A DNA stretch of 64,000 nt from Hartmannibacter diazotrophicus (GTDB taxonomy: Bacteria; Pseudomonadota; Alphaproteobacteria; Rhizobiales; Pleomorphomonadaceae). How positions within the stretch are numbered: position 1 is the stretch's first letter; the number at the start of each line of letters is the position of its first letter. Positions 41,223-50,500 of the stretch are shown one piece after another. A program made the translations under genes and the position numbers. The stretch spans positions 62,001 to 126,000 of the forward strand of contig NZ_LT960614.1 of NCBI RefSeq assembly GCF_900231165.1. Direction: 5' to 3'. Under the pieces are notes generated by a model. It did not search any database and was not told the DNA's origin. It was given only the letters and a program-made list of their open reading frames with translations.

Positions 41223-42175
41223 GGTGCCTCGTCCTCTTCGGGTGCATCCGTCGGGACGAGCGCCTTGAGTGTTTGCGCCCGCGCGTAGACCTCCTTGCGC
41301 GGCCTGCCGGTCACCTTGGCGATCTCCGCCGCCGCCTTGCCCATCGGCATCTGCGAGAGGGCATCGATCAGGAGGGCGTCGAGATCGTCCTCGCTCGCTT
41401 CTCCCGGCACATAGGGACCGGCCAGCAACACGATCTCGCCGCGCGGCGGGGTGGCCTGCGCCCCCTCGGCAAGATCCTTGAGAGGCCCCCGGCGCACTTC
41501 CTCGAAGCGCTTCGTCAGTTCGCGCGCAAGCGCCCCGGGCCGGTCGGCGCCCAGGACGTCCGCCATGTCGGCGAGGGTTTCGGCCGCCCGGTGCGGCGAT
41601 TCATAGAAGACGAGCGTGGCGCCGAGTTGGGCGAACTCGGCAAGGCGCTGACGCCGCGCGGTCTGTCTGGACGGCAGGAAGCCGCCGAAGAGGAAGCAGT
41701 CCGTCGGAAGACCGGAGGCGACAATCGCCGTCAGGATCGCCGATGGGCCGGGGATCGGCACGACCTTGTGGCCCTCCTCGAGCGTCGCCTCGACGAGCTT
41801 GTAGCCGGGATCAGAGATGAGCGGCGTTCCGGCATCGGAAATCAGCGCCACGGCCTTGCCGAGCGTCATCGCCGCTGTGAGCCGCGGGCGTTCACGGGCG
41901 GCGTTGTGCTCGTGATAGGCGACGAGAGGCCGATGGATGCCGTAGCGGTCGAGCAGAACGCGCGAGACCCGCGTGTCCTCGCAGGCGATGAGATCCGCCC
42001 CGGCAAGCACCTCCAGCGCCCTCAGGCTGATGTCCGCCAGATTGCCGATGGGCGTCGCGACGGGATAAAGGCCGGGCTCGAGAGGCCGAACGCTGACCGT
42101 TCGGCCATCGATCGCGTAGCTGCGCTCCTCGCGCGCCGGAGCGTCCCGGTGGGTCGTGTCCTGATGGGATGGCAT
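41219..42175 (-). CDS. rsmI: 16S rRNA (cytidine(1402)-2'-O)-methyltransferase
   Basis: 318 residues; tetrapyrrole-methylase fold. VATPIGNLADISLRALEVL, ACEDTRVSRVLL, ISDAGTPLISDPGYKLV (SAM-binding), IPGPSAILTAIVASGLP, FYESPHR. It modifies C1402 in the ribosomal P site with RsmH. Divergent from the PBP-activator-like lipoprotein at 42544, an arrangement seen in many proteobacteria. Confidence 0.96.
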   Translation of the reverse strand: MPSHQDTTHRDAPAREERSYAIDGRTVSVRPLEPGLYPVATPIGNLADISLRALEVLAGADLIACEDTRVSRVLLDRYGIHRPLVAYHEHNAARERPRLTAAMTLGKAVALISDAGTPLISDPGYKLVEATLEEGHKVVPIPGPSAILTAIVASGLPTDCFLFGGFLPSRQTARRQRLAEFAQLGATLVFYESPHRAAETLADMADVLGADRPGALARELTKRFEEVRRGPLKDLAEGAQATPPRGEIVLLAGPYVPGEASEDDLDALLIDALSQMPMGKAAAEIAKVTGRPRKEVYARAQTLKALVPTDAPEEDEAP

Positions 42176-42543
42176 CCTCGTCCTGTCCCGAAATTGTTGC
42201 CGCAGTATCGTCTAGAGCAAATCGGTGAAAAACGGGAACCGGTTTTCCATCCGGATGTGCGCTGAGCCATGTGCTTTGGCCAGACAGTACGGCCTGCGGT
42301 GCAAATGGCAAACCGGCCGGCCTTTGCCTGCAGCATGCGGCGCCGGATGGTTTGGCGGGCTGGCCGCGTTGAAAATCGTCGATATTTGATGAAGATATTG
42401 CTTGGATTCACGAGAATTTTGTCGAACGCGGTTGCCGTCTTGCACCATTTTCCGTCAGATAAGGACTGTGCAGGTGCGGTAGATCGCCGGACCGAGGCGC
42501 TGAACGTGTTGGCAAAACAGTTGGTGGGACAAGGGCAGGTGCG
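42176..42543. other. Divergent intergenic region, rsmI / lipoprotein
   Basis: 368 bases. It holds a rhizobial-type intergenic repeat (42211-42262) near rsmI and an AT-rich block (42365-42425) nearer to the lipoprotein gene that probably holds its promoter. No gene seen. Confidence 0.6.
42211..42262. repeat. Candidate Hyphomicrobiales intergenic repeat element
   Basis: Begins TCTAGAGC and contains GGTGAAAAACGGGAACCGG and TTTTCCATCCGGATGTGCG. This closely resembles, from memory, short dispersed elements common in rhizobial intergenic DNA (TCTAGAGC...ACCGGTTTT...TCCGGA). Only one copy was seen in this window, so its repeated nature is inferred from prior knowledge. It includes the self-complementary core AAAACGGGAACCGGTTTT. 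Confidence 0.5.
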
Positions 42544-43779
42544 ATGACGGCAGATCATGGCAGGGGATCGGGAGGCGATCGGACGCCGGCGCCGAGCCGT
42601 CGCGGAATTCTCATGGCCGGCGTTGGCGCGCTGCTCGCCGGCTGCTCGCAGCAGCTGTCCGGCGGATTGGGCCCGGGAACAGGAACCTCCGGCGCGGTGC
42701 TCGATCCCAACCTGCCGCCGCCGACCGGCAACACGATTGGAACCGGCTCGGTGAGGGTCGCATTGCTTGTGCCCCAGTCTGCGACGGGCGCGGCGAGCAC
42801 GATCGCGACGGCGCTGCGCAATTCTGCCGCGATGGCGCTGCAGGACTTCGCCGGAGCCGACGTGACGATCCTCGTCAAGGATTCGGCCGGTACGGCGGAA
42901 GGCGCGGCCGCTGCCACCCAGGCGGCACTGAGCGAAGGCGCCCAGCTGATCATCGGCCCCTTCTTTGCCGCCGAGGTGCGCGGCGCGGCGCCCGTGGCCA
43001 AGGGCGCGCAGGTGCCCGTCATCGCCTTCTCGTCCGATCCCGGCGTCGCCGAGCCCGGCGTCTACATCATGGGCTTCCTGATCGGCGACGAGATGCAGCA
43101 GATGGTCGCGAAGTCGGCGGCGCTCGGCCGCAATTCGGTGGCGGCGATGATCAGCAATTCGGCCGCCGGCAACCTGGCCGAGGCGTCGCTCAGGTCCCAT
43201 GCGACCCGCTACGGCATCAGCATCGTCGCCGTGGAGCGCTTCGAGCCCAACGCCGGCGACATTTCGGCCAAGGCCGCCTCGCTGGCCGGCAACAAGGCGC
43301 GCATCCAGTCCATCTTCCTGCCCGATGGCGGGCAGCTGGCGATTCAGGCCGCCGGAGCGCTGACGTCCGTTGGCCTGTCGCCAAGCGAAGTGACCTATCT
43401 CGGCTCCGGGCAGTGGAACGATGCGGCCGTCTTCGGTTCGACCGCGCTTGCCGGCGGTCTCTTCCCCGCGCCCGAGATCGACCGGTTCAACGCCTTCGCG
43501 GCGCGCTATCGCACGTCCTTCGGCGTCGAGCCCTATCCCAAGGCGACCCTTGCCTATGACGCGGTGCTGCTCGCCTGCGGCCTCGTCAAGCAGGTGCCCG
43601 GTCCGCGTCGTTTCGATCCCGGCATTCTCGCCAATCGCCAGGGCTTCATTTCCTCGGTCAACGGCCTGTTCCGCTTCAATACCAACGGAACCAACGACCG
43701 GGCTCTGGCGATCTACCAGGTGACGGGCGGCGCGCCTCAGCTCGTCGATGCCGCCGCCCGGTCCTTTGCCGGAAGCTGA
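42544..43779 (+). CDS. Penicillin-binding-protein activator-like lipoprotein (LpoA/periplasmic-binding fold)
   Basis: 411 residues. Signal: SRRGILMAGVGALLAGC, a lipobox with the Cys about residue 37, preceded by Arg-Arg (Tat-like but no full motif). The remainder has the type I periplasmic-binding fold (VRVALLVPQSATGAAST, LIIGPFFAAEVRGAAPVA, VIAFSSDPGVA). LpoA activates PBP1A in E. coli; here there is only the LppC-like domain, in the divergent position next to rsmI seen for yraM. Function in peptidoglycan synthesis is inference; an amino-acid-binding role is the alternative. Confidence 0.88.
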   Translation: MTADHGRGSGGDRTPAPSRRGILMAGVGALLAGCSQQLSGGLGPGTGTSGAVLDPNLPPPTGNTIGTGSVRVALLVPQSATGAASTIATALRNSAAMALQDFAGADVTILVKDSAGTAEGAAAATQAALSEGAQLIIGPFFAAEVRGAAPVAKGAQVPVIAFSSDPGVAEPGVYIMGFLIGDEMQQMVAKSAALGRNSVAAMISNSAAGNLAEASLRSHATRYGISIVAVERFEPNAGDISAKAASLAGNKARIQSIFLPDGGQLAIQAAGALTSVGLSPSEVTYLGSGQWNDAAVFGSTALAGGLFPAPEIDRFNAFAARYRTSFGVEPYPKATLAYDAVLLACGLVKQVPGPRRFDPGILANRQGFISSVNGLFRFNTNGTNDRALAIYQVTGGAPQLVDAAARSFAGS

Positions 43780-44023
43780 CGGGGGGAGTGGCCACAAGGC
43801 AATGGCTTGCCGGGTGGGGATGGGCCGAAGTCTGCCGATTGGCCTTGGCCCGGGGTGCTTCTGAAAAAATTCTCCCTATATTCGGTAGTCTTCCGGCCGC
43901 ATCGCACGGAAGAGCCAGGCCATTCGCCATGTTCCGCCCGGATGCGGCGCGCAGGCTTTAGGCCCGATGGCGCCGGCGGCGCGTGCGACCCGGCGCAAGA
44001 AGAGCAAGAAACGAGGAGACACT

Positions 44024-45190
44024 ATGCCCAGACTGGCAATCGATTCCGACTATCTGTTGCAGCGGCTCGATACGCTGCTCTCGATTCCCAGTCCGACCGG
44101 CTACACCGACATGGTCGTTCGCGAATGCACCGCTGAACTGGAGCGTCTCGGTATCGAAGCGGAGCTGACGCGCCGCGGTGCCATCCGCGCCGTCCTGCAA
44201 GGCTCCGCCCGCCGTCCGGCCCGCGCCGTCATCGCCCATGTCGATACGCTTGGCGCCCAGGTGAAGGCCCTGAAGGACAACGGCCGTCTGGAGGTGGTGC
44301 CGATCGGTCACTGGTCGGCGCGCTTCGCCGAGGGGGCTCGCGCCACGATCTACACCGAAAAGGGGGCCTGGCGCGGCACCATCCTGCCGATGAAGGCCTC
44401 GGGCCACACCTACAACGAGGAGGTCGATACGGCCCCCGTCGGCTGGCAGCATGTCGAATTGCGCGTCGACGCGCTGGTACGCACCAAGGTCGATTGCGAG
44501 CGTCTGGGCTTCTCGGTCGGCGACTTCGTGTCCATCGATCCGCAGCCGGAGTTTCTCGACAACGGCTTCCTGGTTTCGCGCCATCTCGACGACAAGGCCG
44601 GCGTCGCGGTCATGTTCGCAGCTCTCGAAGCGATCCTGCGCGAGGGCGCGCAATTGCCGGTCGATGCCCACTGGCTCTTTTCCATCGCCGAGGAGGTCGG
44701 CGTCGGCGGGTCGTCGGTGCTGACGAGCGATGTCGCCTCGCTGATCGCCATCGACAACGGCACGGCCGCGCCGGGCCAAGCCTCCGACGAATTCGGCGTC
44801 ACGGTCTCCATGGCCGACCAGACGGGTCCCTTCGACTATCACCTGACGCGCAAGCTGATCCGGCTCTGCCGGGACAACGACATCCGCTACCAGCAGGACG
44901 TCTTCCGCTTCTATCGCTCCGACAGTGCCTCGGCGCTGGAGGCGGGGGCCGACGTGCGCACAGCGCTCATCACCTTCGGCGTCGACGCCTCGCATGGCTA
45001 CGAGCGCACCAACATCCATGCCCTGCGCTCGCTCGCCGAACTGGTGACGGCCTACCTGACGAGCCCGATCGAAATCCAGCGCGATGCCAAGGAGGTTTCC
45101 GGCATCGAGGGCTTCACCACCCAGCCGATGGAAGAGGCGAAGGCCGCCCATGAGCCGGTGACGCCGCGGCCCTATCGCACGAAGGCCTGA
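44024..45190 (+). CDS. M42-family metallopeptidase of the NAGGN-associated type
   Basis: 388 residues. M42 aminopeptidase-like: SIPSPTGYTDMVVRE, metal ligands in VIAHVDTLG and SRHLDDKAGV, and the catalytic Glu pair in SIAEEVGVGGS. The long identity of the N-terminus with TIGR03106-type proteins (TDMVVRECTAELERLGIEAEL-like layout) points to the osmoprotectant N-acetylglutaminylglutamine amide system. The companion genes asnO and ngg are not in this window. The ATG at 44024 has GAGGAG 7 bases upstream. Confidence 0.88.
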   Translation: MPRLAIDSDYLLQRLDTLLSIPSPTGYTDMVVRECTAELERLGIEAELTRRGAIRAVLQGSARRPARAVIAHVDTLGAQVKALKDNGRLEVVPIGHWSARFAEGARATIYTEKGAWRGTILPMKASGHTYNEEVDTAPVGWQHVELRVDALVRTKVDCERLGFSVGDFVSIDPQPEFLDNGFLVSRHLDDKAGVAVMFAALEAILREGAQLPVDAHWLFSIAEEVGVGGSSVLTSDVASLIAIDNGTAAPGQASDEFGVTVSMADQTGPFDYHLTRKLIRLCRDNDIRYQQDVFRFYRSDSASALEAGADVRTALITFGVDASHGYERTNIHALRSLAELVTAYLTSPIEIQRDAKEVSGIEGFTTQPMEEAKAAHEPVTPRPYRTKA

Positions 45191-45237
45191 GGAAGGGGAA
45201 CCGGCACGCCGGGTTTGCCTCGACTGGAGTGGACAGG

Positions 45238-45870
45238 ATGCCGTCGTTCGAAGTCCTTTTGGCCTTTTTTCTCGCGACTGCCGTCTTCGCCTATATTCCG
45301 GGGCCCGCGATGCTCTACGCGGCGGCGCAGACGGTGGCGCGTGGCCGGCGTGCCGGTCTGATGGCCGCGCTCGGTATTCATATCGGCGGCTACGCGCATG
45401 TTTTCGCCGCGGCGATGGGTCTGACGGTCCTTTTTCATGCTGTTCCGCCGCTCTATGCGGCGGTCAAGCTTGCTGGCGCGGGTTATCTCGTCTGGCTCGG
45501 TGTCCAGATGATCCGTCGCAGGAACAGCGCATCGGTCGAGGAGACGCGCGGAGCCGTATCATCTCCGCGCGCGGCCTTCGTCCAGAGCATCTTCGTCGAG
45601 GTGCTCAATCCGAAGACAGCGGTCTTCTTCCTGGCCTTCCTGCCCCAGTTCACCGATTCCGCGGCCGGTCTGCCGGTCGCGGGTCAGTTTCTGATCCTTG
45701 GCACCGTCGTCAATCTCATGTTCTCGTCGGCGGACATCGTCTGCGTTCTGCTCGCGGGAGCGATACTTGACCGGCTGCGGCGATCCGGTGGCGCACAGCG
45801 GATCGCCCGCTATCTCGGCGGCGGCATCCTGATCGGCCTCGGGGCGCATATCGCAGTTCAGCGCAACTGA
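45238..45870 (+). CDS. LysE-family amino-acid exporter
   Basis: 210 residues, about six membrane helices. Family motifs: FAYIPGPAMLYAAAQTVARGRRAGLMAALG, quoted in part as IPGPAMLYAAAQTVARGRR; GAGYLVWLGVQMIR; FVEVLNPKTAVFFLAFLPQF. Exporter for an amino acid or derivative, substrate unknown. The ATG at 45238 follows GGAG by 8 bases. Lies 47 bases after the M42 peptidase on the same strand. Confidence 0.92.
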   Translation: MPSFEVLLAFFLATAVFAYIPGPAMLYAAAQTVARGRRAGLMAALGIHIGGYAHVFAAAMGLTVLFHAVPPLYAAVKLAGAGYLVWLGVQMIRRRNSASVEETRGAVSSPRAAFVQSIFVEVLNPKTAVFFLAFLPQFTDSAAGLPVAGQFLILGTVVNLMFSSADIVCVLLAGAILDRLRRSGGAQRIARYLGGGILIGLGAHIAVQRN

Positions 45871-45883
45871 TCGCACCGTGATA

Positions 45884-46501
45884 TTAGGGCGCCTCGCTGG
45901 AATCCGGTTCCCCGCCGTGCCCGATCGTCAGTGCAGCCGCCCCGACGACGCGGGCAATGCGCTCCGAAAGGAGCGGATCGGAAACGGCGCGGGCAAGCAT
46001 GGCTCCACCGCTGAGCATGGCGAGCAGTTCGATCGCACGGTCTTCCTGTGCGGCATTGTGCTGAAGAGGGGAGGCGTGCGGCAGGCCTGCGGCCAACTCC
46101 TTGATGAGGCGTTCCAATTCATGGGTGTAGGCAAGTCGGGTCTCTTCATCCGATCGCATGACGTCTGACGAGAGGCTCGGCAGGGTGCATGCGTCGCCGA
46201 GGCTACATGTCCGCTTGTAGCCGAGATAATAGCCAATAAACGTTGGTAGCCACCCGTCAGATCGTTCGACTCTGAGCATCGCAATCCCCTGACGCAGCTC
46301 TTCCAGTCCAGCCAGAACGGCGGTGCGGAACGCCTCGCTCTTTGATTTGAAATGCCCGTAGAAGGCGCCGTTCGTGACGCCGGCCGCCTTTGTCAGCGCG
46401 TCGATACCGGCACCACCGTATCCCTCTTCCCGGAAAACACGTCCTGCCGCTCCGACGATTCGCGTATGGGTTTCTTGCTTGTGCTCGACGCTGTAGCGCA
46501 T
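45884..46501 (-). CDS. TetR-family regulator
   Basis: 205 residues. N-terminal HTH (TRIVGAAGRVFREEGYGGAGIDALTKAAGVTNGAFYGHF, residues about 13-50, quoted in part GIDALTKAAGVTNGAFY). The C-terminal ligand-binding domain is diverged. Divergent from the tautomerase/VOC pair; inverted repeats at 46514-46572 lie in the shared promoter region, so it probably represses both. The ATG at 46501 has AAGG 7 bases upstream. Confidence 0.92.
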   Translation of the reverse strand: MRYSVEHKQETHTRIVGAAGRVFREEGYGGAGIDALTKAAGVTNGAFYGHFKSKSEAFRTAVLAGLEELRQGIAMLRVERSDGWLPTFIGYYLGYKRTCSLGDACTLPSLSSDVMRSDEETRLAYTHELERLIKELAAGLPHASPLQHNAAQEDRAIELLAMLSGGAMLARAVSDPLLSERIARVVGAAALTIGHGGEPDSSEAP

Positions 46502-46513
46502 TTTCAACCTTTT

Positions 46514-46572
46514 AAAGAGTGAATGCTCTTTATTCATTGCATGCAGAGCGAATGCTCTCTATAGATAGAGAG
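46514..46572. promoter_or_regulatory. Three inverted repeats in the TetR/tautomerase divergent promoter
   Basis: AAAGAG-N6-CTCTTT (46514-46531), AGAGC-GAAT-GCTCT (46545-46558) and CTCTCTA-N4-TAGAGAG (46555-46572). The first two share the core AGAGYGAATGCTCT. A weak plus-strand promoter (TTGCAT 46537-46542, 17-base spacer, TATAGA 46560-46565) has the second repeat in its spacer. Confidence 0.6.
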
Positions 46573-46619
46573 CGATCAGTATATATCGATGATCACACGC
46601 CTACAAACAGGAGAGATCA

Positions 46620-47051
46620 ATGCCCATCACGCTTACCGTTTCTGAAGGTGTGCTGTCGGCCGAAGCCGAAGCGCAAGCCTTGGCCGGCCTGACCGATGCG
46701 CTCCTCGACGTTGCTGGACTGACTGGAAATGCCTTCATGGCGGCAAATATCGTCGGCTCGATCAATGTCCTGCCGAAAGGCCGCGTCCTTGCCGGCGGCA
46801 AGCCCGTCACCGCCGCTTTTGTCGAACTCAAACTCCCGGAAATTGCTTTGGCGGATTCCGAGGCCAAACGTGCGTTCATCGAAAAGGCGACGGATATCGT
46901 GGAAAAGGCTGCTGGTGGACAGCTGAAGCGCGAGCACATCTGGTCGAATATCGTCTATGCCCCGGAAGGAGCCTGGGGGATTGCCGGCACCAGTTACAAC
47001 AACGCCGATCTTGTCGGCGCCATCGCGGCTTCATCCGTGGGTCAGGCATAA
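46620..47051 (+). CDS. Tautomerase-family protein
   Basis: 143 residues beginning MPITLTVSEGVLS, with Pro2 as the catalytic base after Met removal. It is a two-domain (longer) tautomerase-superfamily member, the second half containing GQLKREHIWSNIVYAPEGAWGIAG. The start follows AGGAGAG. Substrate unknown. The next gene starts 3 bases after its stop. Confidence 0.88.
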   Translation: MPITLTVSEGVLSAEAEAQALAGLTDALLDVAGLTGNAFMAANIVGSINVLPKGRVLAGGKPVTAAFVELKLPEIALADSEAKRAFIEKATDIVEKAAGGQLKREHIWSNIVYAPEGAWGIAGTSYNNADLVGAIAASSVGQA

Positions 47052-47054
47052 GCG

Positions 47055-47468
47055 ATGCTGCTCGCCAACTACCTGTTCTTCAGGACCGACTGCGAACAGG
47101 CACTCGCTTTCTATACGGAATGCGGTCTTGGCGAGGTGACGAGCCTCATGCGCTACGGAGACCTGCCCGATCCACTGCCCGACGAGGCCCTTCGAGGAAA
47201 GATAAGGCATGCCCGCTTTGAAGGGCCGGGCATTCTGTTCTTCGCTTCGGACAATCATGACGCCGAGCCGATGCGTGGCTCTGCCCATATGCTCATCATG
47301 GAGAGCCGCGAGAGGACAGACCGGCTGTTTGCACGTCTCTCCGACAACGGCCGGGTGACCACGCCGTTAGGCGTGCAGCCGTGGGGAAGTTACTACGGCA
47401 AAATCACGGATCGCTTCGGCGTTCAATGGATGCTGGATTGTGCGGATGGCGAAGGCCGTGTGTCTTGA
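47055..47468 (+). CDS. VOC-superfamily (glyoxalase/PhnB-like) protein
   Basis: 137 residues with the PhnB-type layout: LFFRTDCEQALAFYTECGLG, ILFFASDNHDAEPMRGSAH, ITDRFGVQWMLDCA. The VOC fold often binds metal and small molecules. Start ATG immediately follows the tautomerase stop (3-base gap), so the two form an operon with the TetR upstream. Confidence 0.9.
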   Translation: MLLANYLFFRTDCEQALAFYTECGLGEVTSLMRYGDLPDPLPDEALRGKIRHARFEGPGILFFASDNHDAEPMRGSAHMLIMESRERTDRLFARLSDNGRVTTPLGVQPWGSYYGKITDRFGVQWMLDCADGEGRVS

Positions 47469-47480
47469 TTTGCCTTTGCT

Positions 47481-47526
47481 TCAGCAAGCCTTCGCAGGAA
47501 TAGGTCTCCTTGCGAAGGCTTGCTGA
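47481..47526. terminator. Long stem-loop between convergent VOC and RND genes
   Basis: A 16-bp perfect stem (TCAGCAAGCCTTCGCA arm) around a 14-base loop, 12 bases after the VOC stop and 6 bases from the RND stop. No T-run follows on either strand, so termination efficiency is uncertain. It serves both transcripts. Confidence 0.6.
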
Positions 47527-47532
47527 GACATC

Positions 47533-50500
47533 TCACTCCGCCGGTGCGGCAAGCACCGGAACGGTGTCGTCTTCTTCCTCGTGATGCCGGTCGGCATGGC
47601 CGAGCAGGCTGTAGAACATCGGCACGACGAAGAGCGTGAACAGGGTGCCGATCGACATGCCGGTCGCGATGACGAGGCCGATGGAATAGCGCGCTGCCGC
47701 ACCTGCGCCCTCTGCCATGATCAGCGGCACCATGCCAACCACCATGGCCGCCGTGGTCATGAGGATCGGCCGCAGGCGAACCTTGGCCGCCTCGATGATA
47801 GCGTCATGCTTGGAAAGATGGTGCAACTCGCGCTGCTGGTTGGCGAATTCGACCATCAGGATGCCGTGCTTGGTGATCAGGCCGACCAGCGTGATGAGGC
47901 CCACCTGGGTGTAGATGTTCAGCGTCCCGAGGCCGACGTTGAGGAAGACGATGGCGCCGAAGATCGACAAGGGCACGCTCATCATGATGATCAGCGGATC
48001 GCGGAAGCTCTCGAACTGCGCCGCGAGCACCAGGTAGATCACGATGACGGCGAGCCCGAAGGCGACCAGGAGGGCATTGCCCGCCTCCTTCTCGATGCGC
48101 GACTGGCCGGAATACTCGACATAGTACCCCTCGGGCATGACCTCCTGGCCGATCCTCTCCAGTTCGGCAAGGCCGTCACCGGTGGAGACGGTGGGCAGCG
48201 GCAGCGCCGAGATGGTCGCCGAGTTGAGCTGGTTGAACTGCTCGATGGCCGGCGCCGAGGCGACTGTCTCGATCTTCACCACGGACGACAGCGGCACCAT
48301 CGAGCCGGATTCGCTGCGCACGAAGAACTGTCCGAGATTTTCCGGATTCTGGCGATCCTTGCGCGGCACCTGGGTGATGATGTCGTAGGAGCGCGAGTCG
48401 CGGTCGAACTTGGAGATCGAGGCTCCGCCGACGAGAAGGTTCAGCGTCGTTCCGATCTCGCGCACCGAGACGCCCAGCGCCGCGGCACGGTCGCGGTCGA
48501 TCAGGACGCGAACCTGAGGCGCTTCGAAGGACAGCGAATCCTGCACGATGATGAACTTGCCGGAGGCCTGGGCCTGGTTCTTGATCTGCTCGGCGATCTC
48601 GTAGACGCGATCGGCCGGATTGGTCGACTGCACCACATACTGGATCGGCAGGCCGCCGCCGGAGCCCGGCAGCGTCGGCGGGGCGAAGACGAAGGCCTGC
48701 AGGCCGGCGTTCTGGCCAAGCCGTCCCTGGATCTCCTGCATCACTTCCGCCTGGCTGCGCTCGCGCTCGCCCCAGGGCTTGAGGCCGAAGCCGGCAAAGC
48801 CCTGGTTTCCGGCGTCCGCGCCGGTGATCGCGAAGCGGGCGTCGATCTCAGGGATGTCGTTCACGAGCGGACCCTGGATCTGGTCGACATACATCGAGGT
48901 GTAGTCCGACGTCGCATATTGCGGGCCGGTCACGACGCCGAACATGAAGCCCTGGTCTTCTTCCGGGGCAAGCTCGGTGGTCGTGTTGAGGAACAGGAAG
49001 ACGGTTGTCGCCAGCAGCGCGACGACGACCAGCAGCGTCACTGGCCGATACTCAAGCGAGCCGGTCAGCCGCCGCCCGTACCAGTCCGCAAGTCGTTCGA
49101 AACGATGGTCGACGAAATGCTGGAACCGACCGCCGCCGGCGGTCAGCAGCCGGCTGCCCATCATCGGCGACAGCGTCACAGCGACGAAGCCGGAGATGAT
49201 GACGGAGCCGGCCAGAGCCACCGCGAATTCGCGGAAGAGCGAACCGGTGAGCCCCTGGGTGAAGGCGATCGGCGCATACACCGCCGCCAGCGTGATGGTC
49301 ATGGCGACGACCGGGCCGAAGATCTCGCGCATGCCCTCGATGGCGGCGGGGATGGGTTTCTTGCCCTCCTCGATGTGGCGGTGGATGTTTTCCACCACGA
49401 CGATGGCGTCGTCGACGACGAGGCCGATGGCGAGCACCATGGCCAGCAGCGTCAGCGTGTTGAGCGAATAGCCCAGCGCATAGAGCATGAAACAGACGCC
49501 GATCAGCGACAACGGGATGGTCGCGATCGGGATCAGCACCGAGCGGAAGGAGCCGAGGAAGAGCAGGATGACCACGATCACGATGACCACCGCTTCGCCG
49601 ATGGTCCGGAACACCTCCTCGATCGACGCCGTGATGAACTTGGTCGAATCGTAGACCACTTGGATGGAGGTCCCGCGCGGCATGATCTCCTGGATGTTCG
49701 GCACTTCCTTGACCACCGCCGCGGCTGTGTCGAGCGGGTTTGCGGACGGCGAGGCGAAGATGCCGATGAAGACGCCTTCCTTGCCGTTGAAGCGCACCTT
49801 CACCTCGTCGGATTCAGCGGCAAGCTCGATCGAGGCGACGTCGCGCAGGCGCACGACCTCGTCGCCGTTCGAACGGATGGGCAACGCACCGAACGCCTCG
49901 GGCGTCTGCAGCGTCGACTTGGTCTCGATCGCGTAGGCGACGAGCTCGTTCTTCGTCTTGCCGGGCGCGGAGAGGAAGTTGGAGTTGGAGATCGCCGTAT
50001 AGACCTCGGAGGCCGTCACGCCGCGCGAGGCGAGCCGGATCGGATCGATCCAGACGCGCATGGCGAAATTCTGCCCGCCGAGCACCTGGGCGTCCGCGAC
50101 GCCGGGCACGGTGGCAAAGCGCGGCTGCACGACGCGGGTGATGTATTCCGTCATTTCCTGCGCGGTCATTACCGTGCTCTGGACGGTCAGGTACATCAGG
50201 GCGAACTGTTGCCCGGTGCCCTTCTGGATGATGGGGTCGTCGGCATCGTCCGGCAACTCTCCCTTCACCTGCTGCACCTTGGCGATGACCTCGGTCAGCG
50301 CGCTGTCCGGATCGGTGTTGAGGCGCATGTGCACCTGGACGACCGACGTGCTGAGGCGGCTCGACGACGTGATGTAGTCGACGCCTTCCGCCGAGGCGAC
50401 CGACTTGGCGATGGGCGTCGTGATGAAGCCCTGCATCAGGTCGGCGCTGGCGCCGGCATAGGTCGTGGTCACGGAGATGACCGTTTCCTCGACCTTCGGA

